Source: Bacteroidota bacterium (GTDB lineage Bacteria > Bacteroidota > Bacteroidia > NS11-12g > UBA955). From it: a DNA stretch of 64,000 nucleotides. Location of the stretch: assembly GCA_027488835.1 (NCBI GenBank), contig JAIYAW010000001.1, positions 362,254 through 426,253 on the forward strand, given 5' to 3'. Made by a program: the position numbers and the translations under genes. Every line of letters begins with the position of its first letter. Positions within the stretch are counted from its first letter, which is position 1. The notes under the pieces were generated by a model that worked only from the letters and a program-made list of their open reading frames with translations, made no database searches and was not told the origin of the DNA. Of this stretch, positions 9,027 to 17,540 are shown piece after piece.

Positions 9027-9494
9027 GTGGAAATTAATGATTTGGTAAAAATAGTTGAATTGGCAATTGTTGAAATGGGATTAAGCAAAGAAGAATCTCA
9101 AGCTGATGAACAAGGTCAGTGGATATTATTAAAAAACGAAACTCCAATTTATATTGACGCTTGGGATGATAAACAATCTACCCCTTGGAATTATTTTATT
9201 TTTGAACAAGACAAAACTGTATTTCAAATTACGGTCCCGTTTTGTTACGGTCCAACATTAAAGCGTGCTGAATTCTTAGAAGAGCTTTTGGTGGTCAATT
9301 TGAATTTGCATTTAGGCAAATTTTCATACAACACCCGCGACAATGTTGTGGTGTTGAGTTATCGAGTGCCTGGTTCTGCGTTTAAGCCGGATAGCCTTGG
9401 TCCAACTATTGACGCATTGGCTTATTATGCTGAAATGGCCTATCATGTTTTAAAAGATGAATTTAATTTAAAGCGTGTTGTTGAAGGTAATTAA
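9027..9494 (+). CDS. YbjN-domain-like protein (type III secretion chaperone-like fold)
   Basis: 155 residues from GTG 9027. The sequence reads as a small alpha/beta protein with the pattern of the YbjN/T3SS-chaperone-like fold: an N-terminal helix (INDLVKIVELAIVEMG), paired strands with WILLKN and YIDAWDD, a central LNLHLGKFSYN and the strand VVVLSYRVPG, then a C-terminal helix. Soluble and cytoplasmic, with no signal peptide. The open frame extends upstream to 8937, but the promoter box at 9015 makes that extension unlikely. It lies 21 bp before the lipoprotein gene and has the same strand. Cellular role is unknown; proteins of this fold often act as small binding partners. Confidence 0.68.
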   Translation: MEINDLVKIVELAIVEMGLSKEESQADEQGQWILLKNETPIYIDAWDDKQSTPWNYFIFEQDKTVFQITVPFCYGPTLKRAEFLEELLVVNLNLHLGKFSYNTRDNVVVLSYRVPGSAFKPDSLGPTIDALAYYAEMAYHVLKDEFNLKRVVEGN

Positions 9495-9515
9495 TCCAAT
9501 CTTTGTATAATTTTA

Positions 9516-10244
9516 ATGATGAAAAAATATTTATTGGTTTTCGTAGTTGTAGGTGTTTTTTTTGCTAGTTGTGGCAGTAAACAAAACGATTCAACATTTA
9601 AAAAGTCTTATGAATTTTCGCAAAAAGCGCAAGATCATGCAACCAGTGCCCAAATTTTAACACAATGGTTGGCAAATGATTCTACCATTGGCAAATGGGC
9701 TTATGACAGTTTGGCCTTGTATCACTATTTCTATGCAGTTAATCCTTCAACGGTTAGAAATCCTTCAACGGCAATGTTTTTTGTAGACAAAGGATTGTCC
9801 CTCAATAATAACAATGAATATTTGAAAGAAATCAAAGGGAAATTGTTACTTGAACAGGGTAAAGACACATTGTCGTACAACATGTTTTTTGAACTATGGA
9901 AAAGTACTCAGAATTATACGTATTACTGGGATATGGCTTTTATTGAAACAGCAAGGGGGAAAATTGCAGTCGTTGATTCTATGATTCAACAGATTATGAA
10001 TGCTTCAGATAACATGGAAAAAAAAGTGAGATTGGCACATTTAGAAGCTCAGATTCAAGAGGAAGTTCCAGCTAAGGCAGCGTTTCTGTATTTGAATTCT
10101 CTCTTGCAAAATAGCCGTCATGATGCTTCCGGTGCAGATCAATCATTGCAAGAAGCCTTGAAAATTTCTCCAAAATTCTATGCAGCGCAAAGAACGATTG
10201 TTGAATTGCGGAGAGCAGAAGCTCAGCGTATGCAACGCCGTTAA
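9516..10244 (+). CDS. Lipoprotein with TPR-like helical repeats
   Basis: 242 residues. A signal peptide with lipobox (VGVFFASC, Cys at about residue 19) predicts a lipoprotein. The mature part is helical with alternating Ala/Tyr/Leu positions resembling tetratricopeptide repeats, for example AFLYLNSLLQNSRHDASGAD followed by LQEALKISPKFYAAQ, and ends in a basic tail. Two ATGs in tandem (9516, 9519) are possible starts. An AATCTTTG box (7 of 8 to consensus) ends 10 nt upstream. The stop overlaps by 4 bp the stop of the convergent EEP gene. Function unknown; a scaffold or partner-binding role is plausible. Confidence 0.75.
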   Translation: MMKKYLLVFVVVGVFFASCGSKQNDSTFKKSYEFSQKAQDHATSAQILTQWLANDSTIGKWAYDSLALYHYFYAVNPSTVRNPSTAMFFVDKGLSLNNNNEYLKEIKGKLLLEQGKDTLSYNMFFELWKSTQNYTYYWDMAFIETARGKIAVVDSMIQQIMNASDNMEKKVRLAHLEAQIQEEVPAKAAFLYLNSLLQNSRHDASGADQSLQEALKISPKFYAAQRTIVELRRAEAQRMQRR

Positions 10245-11353
10245 TAAAACAATTGGTCTATTTTAAAAATAGACGAAACGAGTTTGTGATCGCCTGGAAC
10301 ATTTAATCTGCTGTTATAATCTATGCAGGTCATTGGATCAGAAAACAAGATGTAATCAATTCTGAAACTTGGGAAGGGACCTTTATAAGTTCTTTCAAGT
10401 CCTCTGCCACACTTTACAAATGCATCACCCAATCCATTGCATACCTTTCTGTAAGTATGGCTTGCGGGTACATCATTAAAATCGCCAACTACAATTTTGG
10501 GAATTTTGCATTCCGCTAGATTATTCGTTAAAATTTCAGTTTGATCAGCTCTTTTGGAGTAGGCAAGTTTCATTCGGTTTATCAAACCATCGGTGCGCTC
10601 TTTGTCAAGTTCTTTTTTAGAATTGACATTTTCTATTGTTTTATAGTCTGATTTATTAAATCTAAATGATTGTAAGTGAACATTGTAAATCCGAATTGTT
10701 TTGTCTATCGCAAATTCTTTGGAGTGCATTTTAATATCCACCCACATGGCCATATTTCCTGTGTTATCACCAAATGAAATGCGTTTCCATTTGTGAATAG
10801 GGTTTTTAGACAGAATCATCATTCCATACGGCCTGTTCTCGGTGAGTTTGTAAACTACCCCATAGGGATAATTGCAACGAAGTTTCATTCTTTTGAATAA
10901 GGATGCCATTGTTTCATTTTTTGCGTAAACTTCCTGTAAACAAACAACATCAGCATTTTCAGTTTGTATAATTTTAAATACTGAATCTTGTTGCCAACTA
11001 TCTGAAAACGCCCCGAATAAATTTGCATTGTAGGTAATTACTTTGCACAAATCTTGTGGTCGAGATTGAAAATCCGGCTTTGCATTCCACTGAAAATAAA
11101 GGCTCATTTGTCCCAAATTAAATAAGAAAAAGGCAGCAGGAATTAGGCTTTTCCATTTTAATTGAATTAACCAATAAATAAGGAAACATAAATTCAACGC
11201 AAATAATACTGGGAAAGCCAGACCAATTAAAGGTAAGAAACTATTTATTTTTGGCGAAAAAGATGCAACTTGTCCTGATGCCATTAGCAGCAAACCTATA
11301 ACAATGGTTACAGGGAAAATAACAAAGTTGAAAATTTTAATGAGCAGTTTCAC
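10241..11353 (-). CDS. Membrane-anchored endonuclease/exonuclease/phosphatase (EEP) family protein
   Basis: 370 residues from GTG 11353. The first 90 residues hold about three membrane helices; the rest is an EEP-fold domain (DNase I/sphingomyelinase superfamily). Metal and catalytic motifs are present: N109 and N111 (YNANLF), E141 (CLQE), GDFND at 290-294, RIDYIL at 331-336 and GDH at 354-356. The active domain is probably periplasmic. The substrate could be nucleic acid, phospholipid or a sugar phosphate and cannot be fixed by eye. The start shares its G with the TAG stop of the upstream rhomboid gene (TAGTG), so it is translationally coupled at the end of the mutL operon. Confidence 0.87.
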   Translation of the reverse strand: MKLLIKIFNFVIFPVTIVIGLLLMASGQVASFSPKINSFLPLIGLAFPVLFALNLCFLIYWLIQLKWKSLIPAAFFLFNLGQMSLYFQWNAKPDFQSRPQDLCKVITYNANLFGAFSDSWQQDSVFKIIQTENADVVCLQEVYAKNETMASLFKRMKLRCNYPYGVVYKLTENRPYGMMILSKNPIHKWKRISFGDNTGNMAMWVDIKMHSKEFAIDKTIRIYNVHLQSFRFNKSDYKTIENVNSKKELDKERTDGLINRMKLAYSKRADQTEILTNNLAECKIPKIVVGDFNDVPASHTYRKVCNGLGDAFVKCGRGLERTYKGPFPSFRIDYILFSDPMTCIDYNSRLNVPGDHKLVSSIFKIDQLFY

Positions 11354-12165
11354 TATTTGTTTTTACTAGCTGAAAATAACTTTTCTTTTTCTTTTTGGGT
11401 GAGGCTATCATATCCGCCGCTGCTGATTTTGTCTAAAATAGCATCTATTTCTTGCTGGCTTGGTGCTGAATTTGAATTAATATTGACTTTTGCGGTTCGT
11501 TTGGGTTTGTTATTTTTTGAGGGAAATTTTATGTTGGGAAAATTCCATTTCCCTTGAACTTCAGTGATGTATGCCAACCCAAATAAATAGCCACCCAAAT
11601 GCGCCAAATTACCACCAAAATTTGCATGTAATAAAAGTGCTATGACATCATAAACAATTTTCACAATCACAATCCATTTCAATTCAATTTGAACAATGCC
11701 AAACAGAAAAACGCTGTATGTTGGTGCAATCATGGCGGAACTAATTAAAAGAGCCGCAATGCCTCCTGACGCACCCAATAGCATGTTTGAATCGCCAGAA
11801 AATTGAAGTACCAACGCATATAGAAATGTACCCGCCAGTCCCCCAAAAAGAAATAATTTCAAAATGTGTTTTTCCCCAATTAAGTTTTCTATAATGGTGC
11901 CTATGAAATACAACCAAAGCATATTCCCCAAAAGATGCATGAATCCTTGATGAACAAAAATATTTGTTATGAATGTATAGAAATAGAGTAAATAAGATTT
12001 CGCAGGATCAAATATCAAACTTTCAGTGACAATTGCTCCACCGGGAAAAAAACCAATAACAAGTAAAATAAAATACAACAATACATTTACCCAAATTAAA
12101 TTAACAACAACACCATTTAGAGGACTAAAAGGTTTGTTCAGCAGTGAAAATGGTTTGTTATTCAT
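11353..12165 (-). CDS. Rhomboid-family intramembrane serine protease
   Basis: 270 residues with six predicted membrane helices. It has the full rhomboid active site: H78 and N81 in HLLGN, nucleophile S133 in GASG (131-134), and H189 in AHLGG. It would cut membrane proteins within or near the bilayer; targets are unknown. A polar C-terminal tail of about 65 residues (KNNKPKRTAKVN...) extends into the cytoplasm. It lies 5 nt after a second rhomboid gene and overlaps the EEP gene by one base. The tandem pair share the fold but differ enough to suggest different substrates. Confidence 0.93.
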   Translation of the reverse strand: MNNKPFSLLNKPFSPLNGVVVNLIWVNVLLYFILLVIGFFPGGAIVTESLIFDPAKSYLLYFYTFITNIFVHQGFMHLLGNMLWLYFIGTIIENLIGEKHILKLFLFGGLAGTFLYALVLQFSGDSNMLLGASGGIAALLISSAMIAPTYSVFLFGIVQIELKWIVIVKIVYDVIALLLHANFGGNLAHLGGYLFGLAYITEVQGKWNFPNIKFPSKNNKPKRTAKVNINSNSAPSQQEIDAILDKISSGGYDSLTQKEKEKLFSASKNK

Positions 12166-12170
12166 GGGGG

Positions 12171-12818
12171 TTATACTTTTCTAAATTTTTGCCAAATTTT
12201 GATGAGAATAAATCCAGACAATGCACCACCGATATGCGCAAAATGAGCAATCGAATCTGATTGTAAATCTAAGAATCCAAAAATGACGTCAATTCCAACA
12301 ATTGCAGGAACCAAGTATTTAGCTTTGATTGGATAGGGTATAAACAAGAAAATCATGCTTTCGTTTGGATATAGAACAGCGAAGGCTGTCATTATTCCAT
12401 ACAATGCTCCACTTGCACCGAGCATCGCTGGGTAAGGAATGTCAGAACCTACAACATGATTTGGAAAAAAATATCCAGTTTGACTATAAATAAAAAATCC
12501 AAACCAAATAAAATGTAGTAAAACGGCGCCCAATCCACTAATTAAAAACAACTTCAAAAATTTTGGAGTACCTAGACGTAATTCTACCACCATTCCAAAT
12601 GAAAATAGTGCTAATGCATTAAAGAGAATATGGCCAATTCCACCATGACAAAAAATATGTGTTATTAATTGCCAAATTCTAAACTGCGAACTATCAGGAT
12701 AATATAAATACCATTCTGACGGGTCAATTCCAACTCTTGGTAATGCCAATTGTGCCATTGAACCTAAAACCATGATGATAAGGATGTTTTTCAATCCCGG
12801 GGGCATGTTTTGAATCAT
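12171..12818 (-). CDS. Rhomboid-family intramembrane serine protease (second copy)
   Basis: 215 residues, six membrane helices. Active-site residues: H63 and N67 (GHILFN), S136 in GASG (134-137), and H195 in AHIGG (194-198). It lacks the long cytoplasmic tail of its downstream partner. Its ATG overlaps the TGA of mutL (ATGA), so translation should be coupled to mutL. Known rhomboids cleave single-pass membrane substrates; nothing here identifies them. Pairs of rhomboid genes next to each other are familiar in this phylum. Confidence 0.93.
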   Translation of the reverse strand: MIQNMPPGLKNILIIMVLGSMAQLALPRVGIDPSEWYLYYPDSSQFRIWQLITHIFCHGGIGHILFNALALFSFGMVVELRLGTPKFLKLFLISGLGAVLLHFIWFGFFIYSQTGYFFPNHVVGSDIPYPAMLGASGALYGIMTAFAVLYPNESMIFLFIPYPIKAKYLVPAIVGIDVIFGFLDLQSDSIAHFAHIGGALSGFILIKIWQKFRKV

Positions 12819-14677
12819 AATACGCGTTGTTTTTTAAATAGATCGAAAATAGTTTCGGCGGTTAGTTTTACAAAAACCAACTTGCCATCAAATGTAAATT
12901 GCGGATTGGATAAAGCAAAGATTTCTTTGATTAAAAACTTAACTTCATCACTTGAGGTGAAATTTTGAGAATAGTTTACACCTTGCCTTGACATACTTAA
13001 TGCCAAACTTTGGTGTTTGGTTAATTTTAAATCACCTTGGGTATTTAGATAATCCTCTAAAATGTGTTCTATAATTTTTTGTTCATCAGCCGAAGAGATC
13101 TGCGCGGGCAATCCATTTACCAAAATCGAATTCCCTCCAAAATGTCCCAAATCAAAGCCCAAGTATTTTAAATCATCAATTATTTCTAAGGCAACTGCCA
13201 AATGACTTGGCGATAGTTCAACGTTTCTTGGAAACAGCAACTGTTGTGTAGTTCCTTTTAATTGTTCCAATTGTTTATAGTATTGTTGAAAAAGTATGTG
13301 TTGGTGACCAAGTCGTTTGTCTATAATATACAAATTTCCTTCCACATTCGCAACAACATAGCGTTCAGCAAGGTTAAACCAACCTAAAATGGCAATTTCA
13401 TTTTCCGTTGCTGAAAATGCATCTTGTTGCTGTGTATTTCCGGCTGATGATTGAATGGTTTGTTGATTAAAATGGGGTTCAACTGAACCTAAAATCTTTT
13501 GCCAATCCTGGTTTGAGTTTCTATCGTAGGGTTTGCGATCTTGTGTAAAAGGGTTGTACCTAGAATCTACTTTTTCGGTATGAGGCTGTTCTATTCGATT
13601 CCAATTATGAGATTGCGGCAAATTATTAGGTTGTGATAACCATTGATTGATGTTTTCCAATCCCAGTAATTCTGAGTTTGGCTGAACTACAAATGTTCCC
13701 AATGATTTTCGTACTGCAGCTTTAATCAAATTGTAAATGTGTTTTTCATCCTCAAATTTCACTTCTGTTTTTGTGGGATGCACGTTCACGTCGACCTTGC
13801 TCGGAGCAACTTTCAAAAAAAGTGCATAGGTTGGAAAGCTATCGGTATCAATTAATCCTTCATAAGCGGCCATTACCGCATGATGAAAGTAAGCACTTTT
13901 AATAAATCTGTCATTCATGAAGAAATATTGATCACCACGGGTTTTTTTAGAAATATGGGGAGTTCCAACAAAACCAGTAATTTCAACAATTTCTGTTATT
14001 TCTTCTAGCGGTAAAAATTCGGTTGTGTTTTTTTTGGTTAAAGTGTCTGCCAATCGTTCAAGGTGAGATTTTGGCGCCCAATTATAAACTTCTGAATTAT
14101 TGTTATAAATAATAAAATGAATATGTGGATTTGCCATTGCTTGGCGCTGAAACTCTTCAAAAATATGTTTGGTTTCAACTGATATTGATTTTAAAAAATT
14201 ACGGCGTGCAGGAATATTATAGAACAAGTTTTTAATGGCAATTGAGGTGCCATCAGGGGCTGTTTCTATGCGTTGTTCAATGACTTCACTGGCTTCTATT
14301 CTTATAAACGTAGCAACTTCATCTTCTTTGCGTTTGGTTTTCATTTCAACTTGGGCAACAGCGGCAATTGAAGCGAGTGCTTCACCTCTGAAACCATAGG
14401 TATGTAATGAAAATAGATCTTCGGCTTTTCTAATTTTGGAAGTGGCATGGCGTTCCCAACACATTCGTGCGTCGGTTTCACTCATTCCTTTGCCATTGTC
14501 AATGACTTGCATGAGGGTACTTCCACCGTCTTTGATCAAAAGCTTAATTTGCGAAGCTCCTGCATCGATGCTATTTTCAAGGAGTTCTTTTACCGCACTT
14601 GCAGGTCGTTGAACAACTTCTCCGGCTGCAATTTGATTTGCAACGGCATCGGTTAATAATTTTATGATATCAGACAA
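12815..14677 (-). CDS. mutL: DNA mismatch repair protein MutL
   Basis: 620 residues, starting at TTG 14677; the encoded MSDIIKLL start is the family's normal N-terminus. The GHKL ATPase domain is intact: E31, N35 and D38 (KELLENSIDAG), DNGKGM at 60-65, and GFRGEAL near 95. MutL couples MutS mismatch recognition to strand incision and excision. The C-terminal dimerisation domain is present, but where endonuclease-type MutL proteins carry DQHAxxExxxxE this one reads D453-K-R-L-G-H-Q-H, so the metal-binding endonuclease motif is absent. A perfect AAGGAGG lies 7 nt before the TTG. It is the first gene of an operon with two rhomboids and an EEP protein. Confidence 0.96.
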   Translation of the reverse strand: MSDIIKLLTDAVANQIAAGEVVQRPASAVKELLENSIDAGASQIKLLIKDGGSTLMQVIDNGKGMSETDARMCWERHATSKIRKAEDLFSLHTYGFRGEALASIAAVAQVEMKTKRKEDEVATFIRIEASEVIEQRIETAPDGTSIAIKNLFYNIPARRNFLKSISVETKHIFEEFQRQAMANPHIHFIIYNNNSEVYNWAPKSHLERLADTLTKKNTTEFLPLEEITEIVEITGFVGTPHISKKTRGDQYFFMNDRFIKSAYFHHAVMAAYEGLIDTDSFPTYALFLKVAPSKVDVNVHPTKTEVKFEDEKHIYNLIKAAVRKSLGTFVVQPNSELLGLENINQWLSQPNNLPQSHNWNRIEQPHTEKVDSRYNPFTQDRKPYDRNSNQDWQKILGSVEPHFNQQTIQSSAGNTQQQDAFSATENEIAILGWFNLAERYVVANVEGNLYIIDKRLGHQHILFQQYYKQLEQLKGTTQQLLFPRNVELSPSHLAVALEIIDDLKYLGFDLGHFGGNSILVNGLPAQISSADEQKIIEHILEDYLNTQGDLKLTKHQSLALSMSRQGVNYSQNFTSSDEVKFLIKEIFALSNPQFTFDGKLVFVKLTAETIFDLFKKQRVL

Positions 14678-14684
14678 GCTCTTC

Positions 14685-14691
14685 CCTCCTT
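14685..14691 (-). promoter_or_regulatory. Perfect Shine-Dalgarno (AAGGAGG) deciding the TTG start of mutL
   Basis: On the minus strand AAGGAGG ends 7 nt before TTG 14677. Such a strong site is exceptional in this window and settles the unusual start codon. Confidence 0.75.
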
Positions 14692-14703
14692 AAGCAATAT
14701 CCC

Positions 14704-14735
14704 CAAATTTACAATCACTTTTTCAGATAACCCAA
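14704..14735 (-). promoter_or_regulatory. Promoter of mutL: TTG-21-TAAATTTG
   Basis: The -7 box TAAATTTG is at 14704-14711 and a -33 TTG at 14733-14735, 21 bp apart, all on the minus strand. The -33 part lies inside the end of prmA. It gives a leader of about 20-26 nt that contains the Shine-Dalgarno. Confidence 0.65.
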
Positions 14736-15563
14736 CACACCCCATTCATTGCGGGTATTTTCTGCAATTTTTTCTAATGATTTTTCCAAACAAACGTTGT
14801 TAACCAATTGTAAGTCCACTATTTGAAGTCCGCTAATTAATATCAAACCATTTGGTTTCAATACCCTTAAATAGGCATCTAAATCGTTTAAAATCACTTC
14901 TCTGTGAATATTTGCCAAAATCACATCAAAATAATCGTTTGAATAGTTAGCTAAAGTTTCTGCTGTACCAAGCAGCATTTCAGTTACTCCGCAGTGATTG
15001 ATTGCAACATTGTCGTTGGCATTGTCAACGACCCAATCATCAATTTCAATACCAGTAACTTTTTTTGCTCCTAGTTTTTCAGCAACAATTCCCAAAATAC
15101 CTGTTCCTGCACCCATGTCTAACACTGTGGCATTTTCTATTTTGTCAATGTTTTTCAACATTTCTAAAATCATTAAATGCGTAGTGGAATGATGACCTGT
15201 TCCAAAGCTCATTCGGGGTTCTATGGTTATGACAATTCCTTCATTAACTTCTGGATGAAAAGTGGCACGGATATGTACATTTTCAATTTGAAGTGGATTA
15301 AAAAAGTTCTTTTCCCAAAGGGCATTCCAATTCTCTTTTTCTTGGTATTCCCATGTTAAATTGGTAGAGAAGTTTGATAAAATATCTTCAATTTCAATTT
15401 TGTCTGAGTTAGCGATATCCGATCCTTTTGCGTGTGCAACTACTACATCATTTTCAGTATTGAAATAGTTGAATGGATATTCACTAATCAATGCAACAAT
15501 AATCTCTTTAAATTCTTCTTCCGTTGAATTTGGTTGGATGGTTAATGAAATGAAATCTGACAT
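14715..15563 (-). CDS. prmA: Ribosomal protein L11 methyltransferase PrmA
   Basis: 282 residues. SAM-dependent trimethylation of ribosomal protein L11. Motifs: FGTGHHSTT at 120-128 (typical PrmA substrate-loop sequence), motif I DMGAGTGILG at 149-158, acidic ribose-binding E173/D175 in GIEIDD, and NIHREVIL near 216 as motif IV. The N-terminal L11-recognition domain has about 90 residues. The ATG directly follows the stop of an upstream lipoprotein gene with no gap, so it is probably expressed from that gene's promoter. The promoter of mutL overlaps its 3' end. Confidence 0.95.
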   Translation of the reverse strand: MSDFISLTIQPNSTEEEFKEIIVALISEYPFNYFNTENDVVVAHAKGSDIANSDKIEIEDILSNFSTNLTWEYQEKENWNALWEKNFFNPLQIENVHIRATFHPEVNEGIVITIEPRMSFGTGHHSTTHLMILEMLKNIDKIENATVLDMGAGTGILGIVAEKLGAKKVTGIEIDDWVVDNANDNVAINHCGVTEMLLGTAETLANYSNDYFDVILANIHREVILNDLDAYLRVLKPNGLILISGLQIVDLQLVNNVCLEKSLEKIAENTRNEWGVLGYLKK

Positions 15564-16769
15564 TTAATTTTTTATTGCAGATTGCATGTTACATTGTTTG
15601 AATTCTGCATTATAGCCAATGTTATATGGCAATTTTGCAGGTTTCTTTGCGGCATACTCTGCCTTCATATCAGCTTGTACCCTGGTTTTAAACAATTGAA
15701 TGGTTCTGGTATATTCTCCAAAAACCGTAATATTAAATCCTGTAGATTTTAAAATAGAAAAAGGTACACCGCTATCATCTTGTAAAATGCGTTTGCTGTT
15801 TTTTGTCATGATGCCTCTTATTTTCGAAAAATAATCATTGTGCATCAGATAACTAGCAGCTTTAAAGAAAGAAACGATTTGCTTGCGGTTGTTTAAAAAT
15901 TTATACAAGCCTGTGCCGTTTTTAGTAGCGCTCGCAGATAAACCTTTGTCGCTCAAATCTCCTGAAATATAAATCAGTTCTTTTACAACACCGGTTCCAT
16001 TTTTATCTTGAAAACCAATGCGAATCGCTTGGCGTTTATGGGCAGTTGTTCCAACTTCAATTTCTTTCGTTGGATTGCCATTTTCATCAATATTAAATGC
16101 TTTTATGTAGGTAATTTGATATCCGAATTTCGACATGTAATAAAGGCAAGTATGAATAGTCCCATTCAAATAACCCTTTGTGAAATCTACTTCCATGCTC
16201 AATGTTCTAAAGAAGCCAAGCTTGTGAGGGAAATAAAGTGATTGCTCTAAATTATTGAGATATTTTGATAGTTTTAATGAGTCTGAATTTTCAACGTCAA
16301 ACAAATAACCCGCAGGCTCTAATCCAACCATGATAATTGTATCTTGTTTAGGGAAAAACAAATGTGAATAATAAAAATCACCACCTGCAAAAGGATAAAT
16401 AAGCGTTTTAGGTTCGTTTTCTTTTTCTAGTTTAGCAGCAGTTACCCATTCTGAAATAGGTTTGCTCATTCTGTTTGACAGTACCGTCCATTTGGTGTTG
16501 GTATGACGGGCATAATTCAACCAAATTTTTCGATTTTTCAGGCCAGAATTTAATTGTTGGGTATCTCCTGAAAGCAATCCAGTGAATTTACCATATTTAA
16601 AAGGCGCCACTTCCAATGAAGGGGTGGTTTTGTCTTTTGTTAAATTAGATTCTTTCTGTGAATTGACTTCTTTTTTGGTAGAATCTGCGTGATTCTGGTT
16701 GCTTTGTGCTTGATTGCCTTGACAAGACATGATTGCAACGCTGAAAATTACAGTAAATGATATGCGCAT
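15564..16769 (-). CDS. Lipoprotein of unknown function
   Basis: 401 residues from ATG 16769. The signal peptide is MRISFTVIFSVAIMSC with the lipid-attached Cys at residue 16, so an outer- or inner-membrane lipoprotein is expected. A Gln/Asn/Ser/Lys-rich linker (residues 17-50) leads into a globular domain with motifs such as FAGGDFYYSHLFFP, ILKSTGFNITVFGEYTRTI and LPYNIGYNAEF. I do not recognise a named family. The frame is open for 13 more codons upstream, but a TACATTTG promoter box at 16780 and the signal peptide fix ATG 16769. The stop abuts the prmA ATG. A very long conserved globular part suggests a real, specific function. Confidence 0.8.
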   Translation of the reverse strand: MRISFTVIFSVAIMSCQGNQAQSNQNHADSTKKEVNSQKESNLTKDKTTPSLEVAPFKYGKFTGLLSGDTQQLNSGLKNRKIWLNYARHTNTKWTVLSNRMSKPISEWVTAAKLEKENEPKTLIYPFAGGDFYYSHLFFPKQDTIIMVGLEPAGYLFDVENSDSLKLSKYLNNLEQSLYFPHKLGFFRTLSMEVDFTKGYLNGTIHTCLYYMSKFGYQITYIKAFNIDENGNPTKEIEVGTTAHKRQAIRIGFQDKNGTGVVKELIYISGDLSDKGLSASATKNGTGLYKFLNNRKQIVSFFKAASYLMHNDYFSKIRGIMTKNSKRILQDDSGVPFSILKSTGFNITVFGEYTRTIQLFKTRVQADMKAEYAAKKPAKLPYNIGYNAEFKQCNMQSAIKN

Positions 16770-16779
16770 AAAATATTTG

Positions 16780-16787
16780 CAAATGTA
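16780..16787 (-). promoter_or_regulatory. -7 promoter box TACATTTG of the lipoprotein-prmA unit
   Basis: Exact TAnnTTTG match on the minus strand, ending 10 nt before ATG 16769. It rules out longer in-frame starts, which would lie upstream of the transcript. Confidence 0.6.
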
Positions 16788-16820
16788 CGCTTTTTTGTTT
16801 GTGTTCACCTTGTTTAACTC

Positions 16821-17537
16821 TTAGAAAAGCGTTGTTTGATTTGCAATTTTCGCGGGTTCTATGGCCCATGATTCATTGCGATAATTTTTCGTGCTATTGA
16901 GTTTTTGAGAAACAACATGCGCAGTTAAAAAGTCATTATTGCATGGTTTGCATAAATCCAATCTTTCTGAGGGCGTTGAACTCAACCATAATTTTGTATT
17001 GTTGTTATCAATTATAACTGGCATTCTGTGTTTCACATTGTGAATTTCAGACATCATTTCATTGGCGTGGGTAGTCAATATAGCAAAACTTTTAACCGTT
17101 TCGCCAGTAATGCTGTTTGTCCAAACATCGTATATGCCAGCCATAGATAATATTTCTCCATTTGAGGCATAAATATAATGAGGGATTTTTTCTTTGTTTA
17201 CTTGTTTCCATTCAAAGAATCCACTTGCCAAAACAATACATGGGTGACTTTCCCAAGCTCCATAAAACATTGGTTTTTCAAAGGCAGTTTCTGAACGTGC
17301 GTTCAATGAATTTTTTCGCAGATCAATTGCCTGTTCAATAGATTTTATCCAATTGGGAATTAATCCCCACTGCATATTCGTAGCTACAACTTCATTCTCA
17401 CTTGAACTAAGTATGGGCATTTCGGGATGTTCAAAGCCATTAAAGAAAAACCCTTGTGTTGGCAAAGACACATCTTTAATTCCGAATTTAGATTTCAATG
17501 ATTCCGGAGAAAAATTTATAGCGTAAGAAAAGCACAT
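16821..17537 (-). CDS. SOS response-associated peptidase / abasic-site DNA-protein crosslinker (SRAP, YedK/HMCES)
   Basis: 238 residues from ATG 17537. After removal of Met1, Cys2 becomes the N-terminal nucleophile that forms a thiazolidine with abasic sites in single-stranded DNA; the MCFSYAIN start agrees. Other family landmarks: WGLIPNW (57-63), SLNARSET, SGFFEWK with the catalytic Glu, and the HRMPVII block with the active-site His. It protects abasic sites during replication. The frame is open upstream, but only ATG 17537 puts Cys in position 2, and a TATCTTTG box ends 3 nt before it. It is divergent from the dehydrogenase at 17567 with fully interlocked promoters. Confidence 0.93.
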   Translation of the reverse strand: MCFSYAINFSPESLKSKFGIKDVSLPTQGFFFNGFEHPEMPILSSSENEVVATNMQWGLIPNWIKSIEQAIDLRKNSLNARSETAFEKPMFYGAWESHPCIVLASGFFEWKQVNKEKIPHYIYASNGEILSMAGIYDVWTNSITGETVKSFAILTTHANEMMSEIHNVKHRMPVIIDNNNTKLWLSSTPSERLDLCKPCNNDFLTAHVVSQKLNSTKNYRNESWAIEPAKIANQTTLF

Positions 17538-17540
17538 ATT

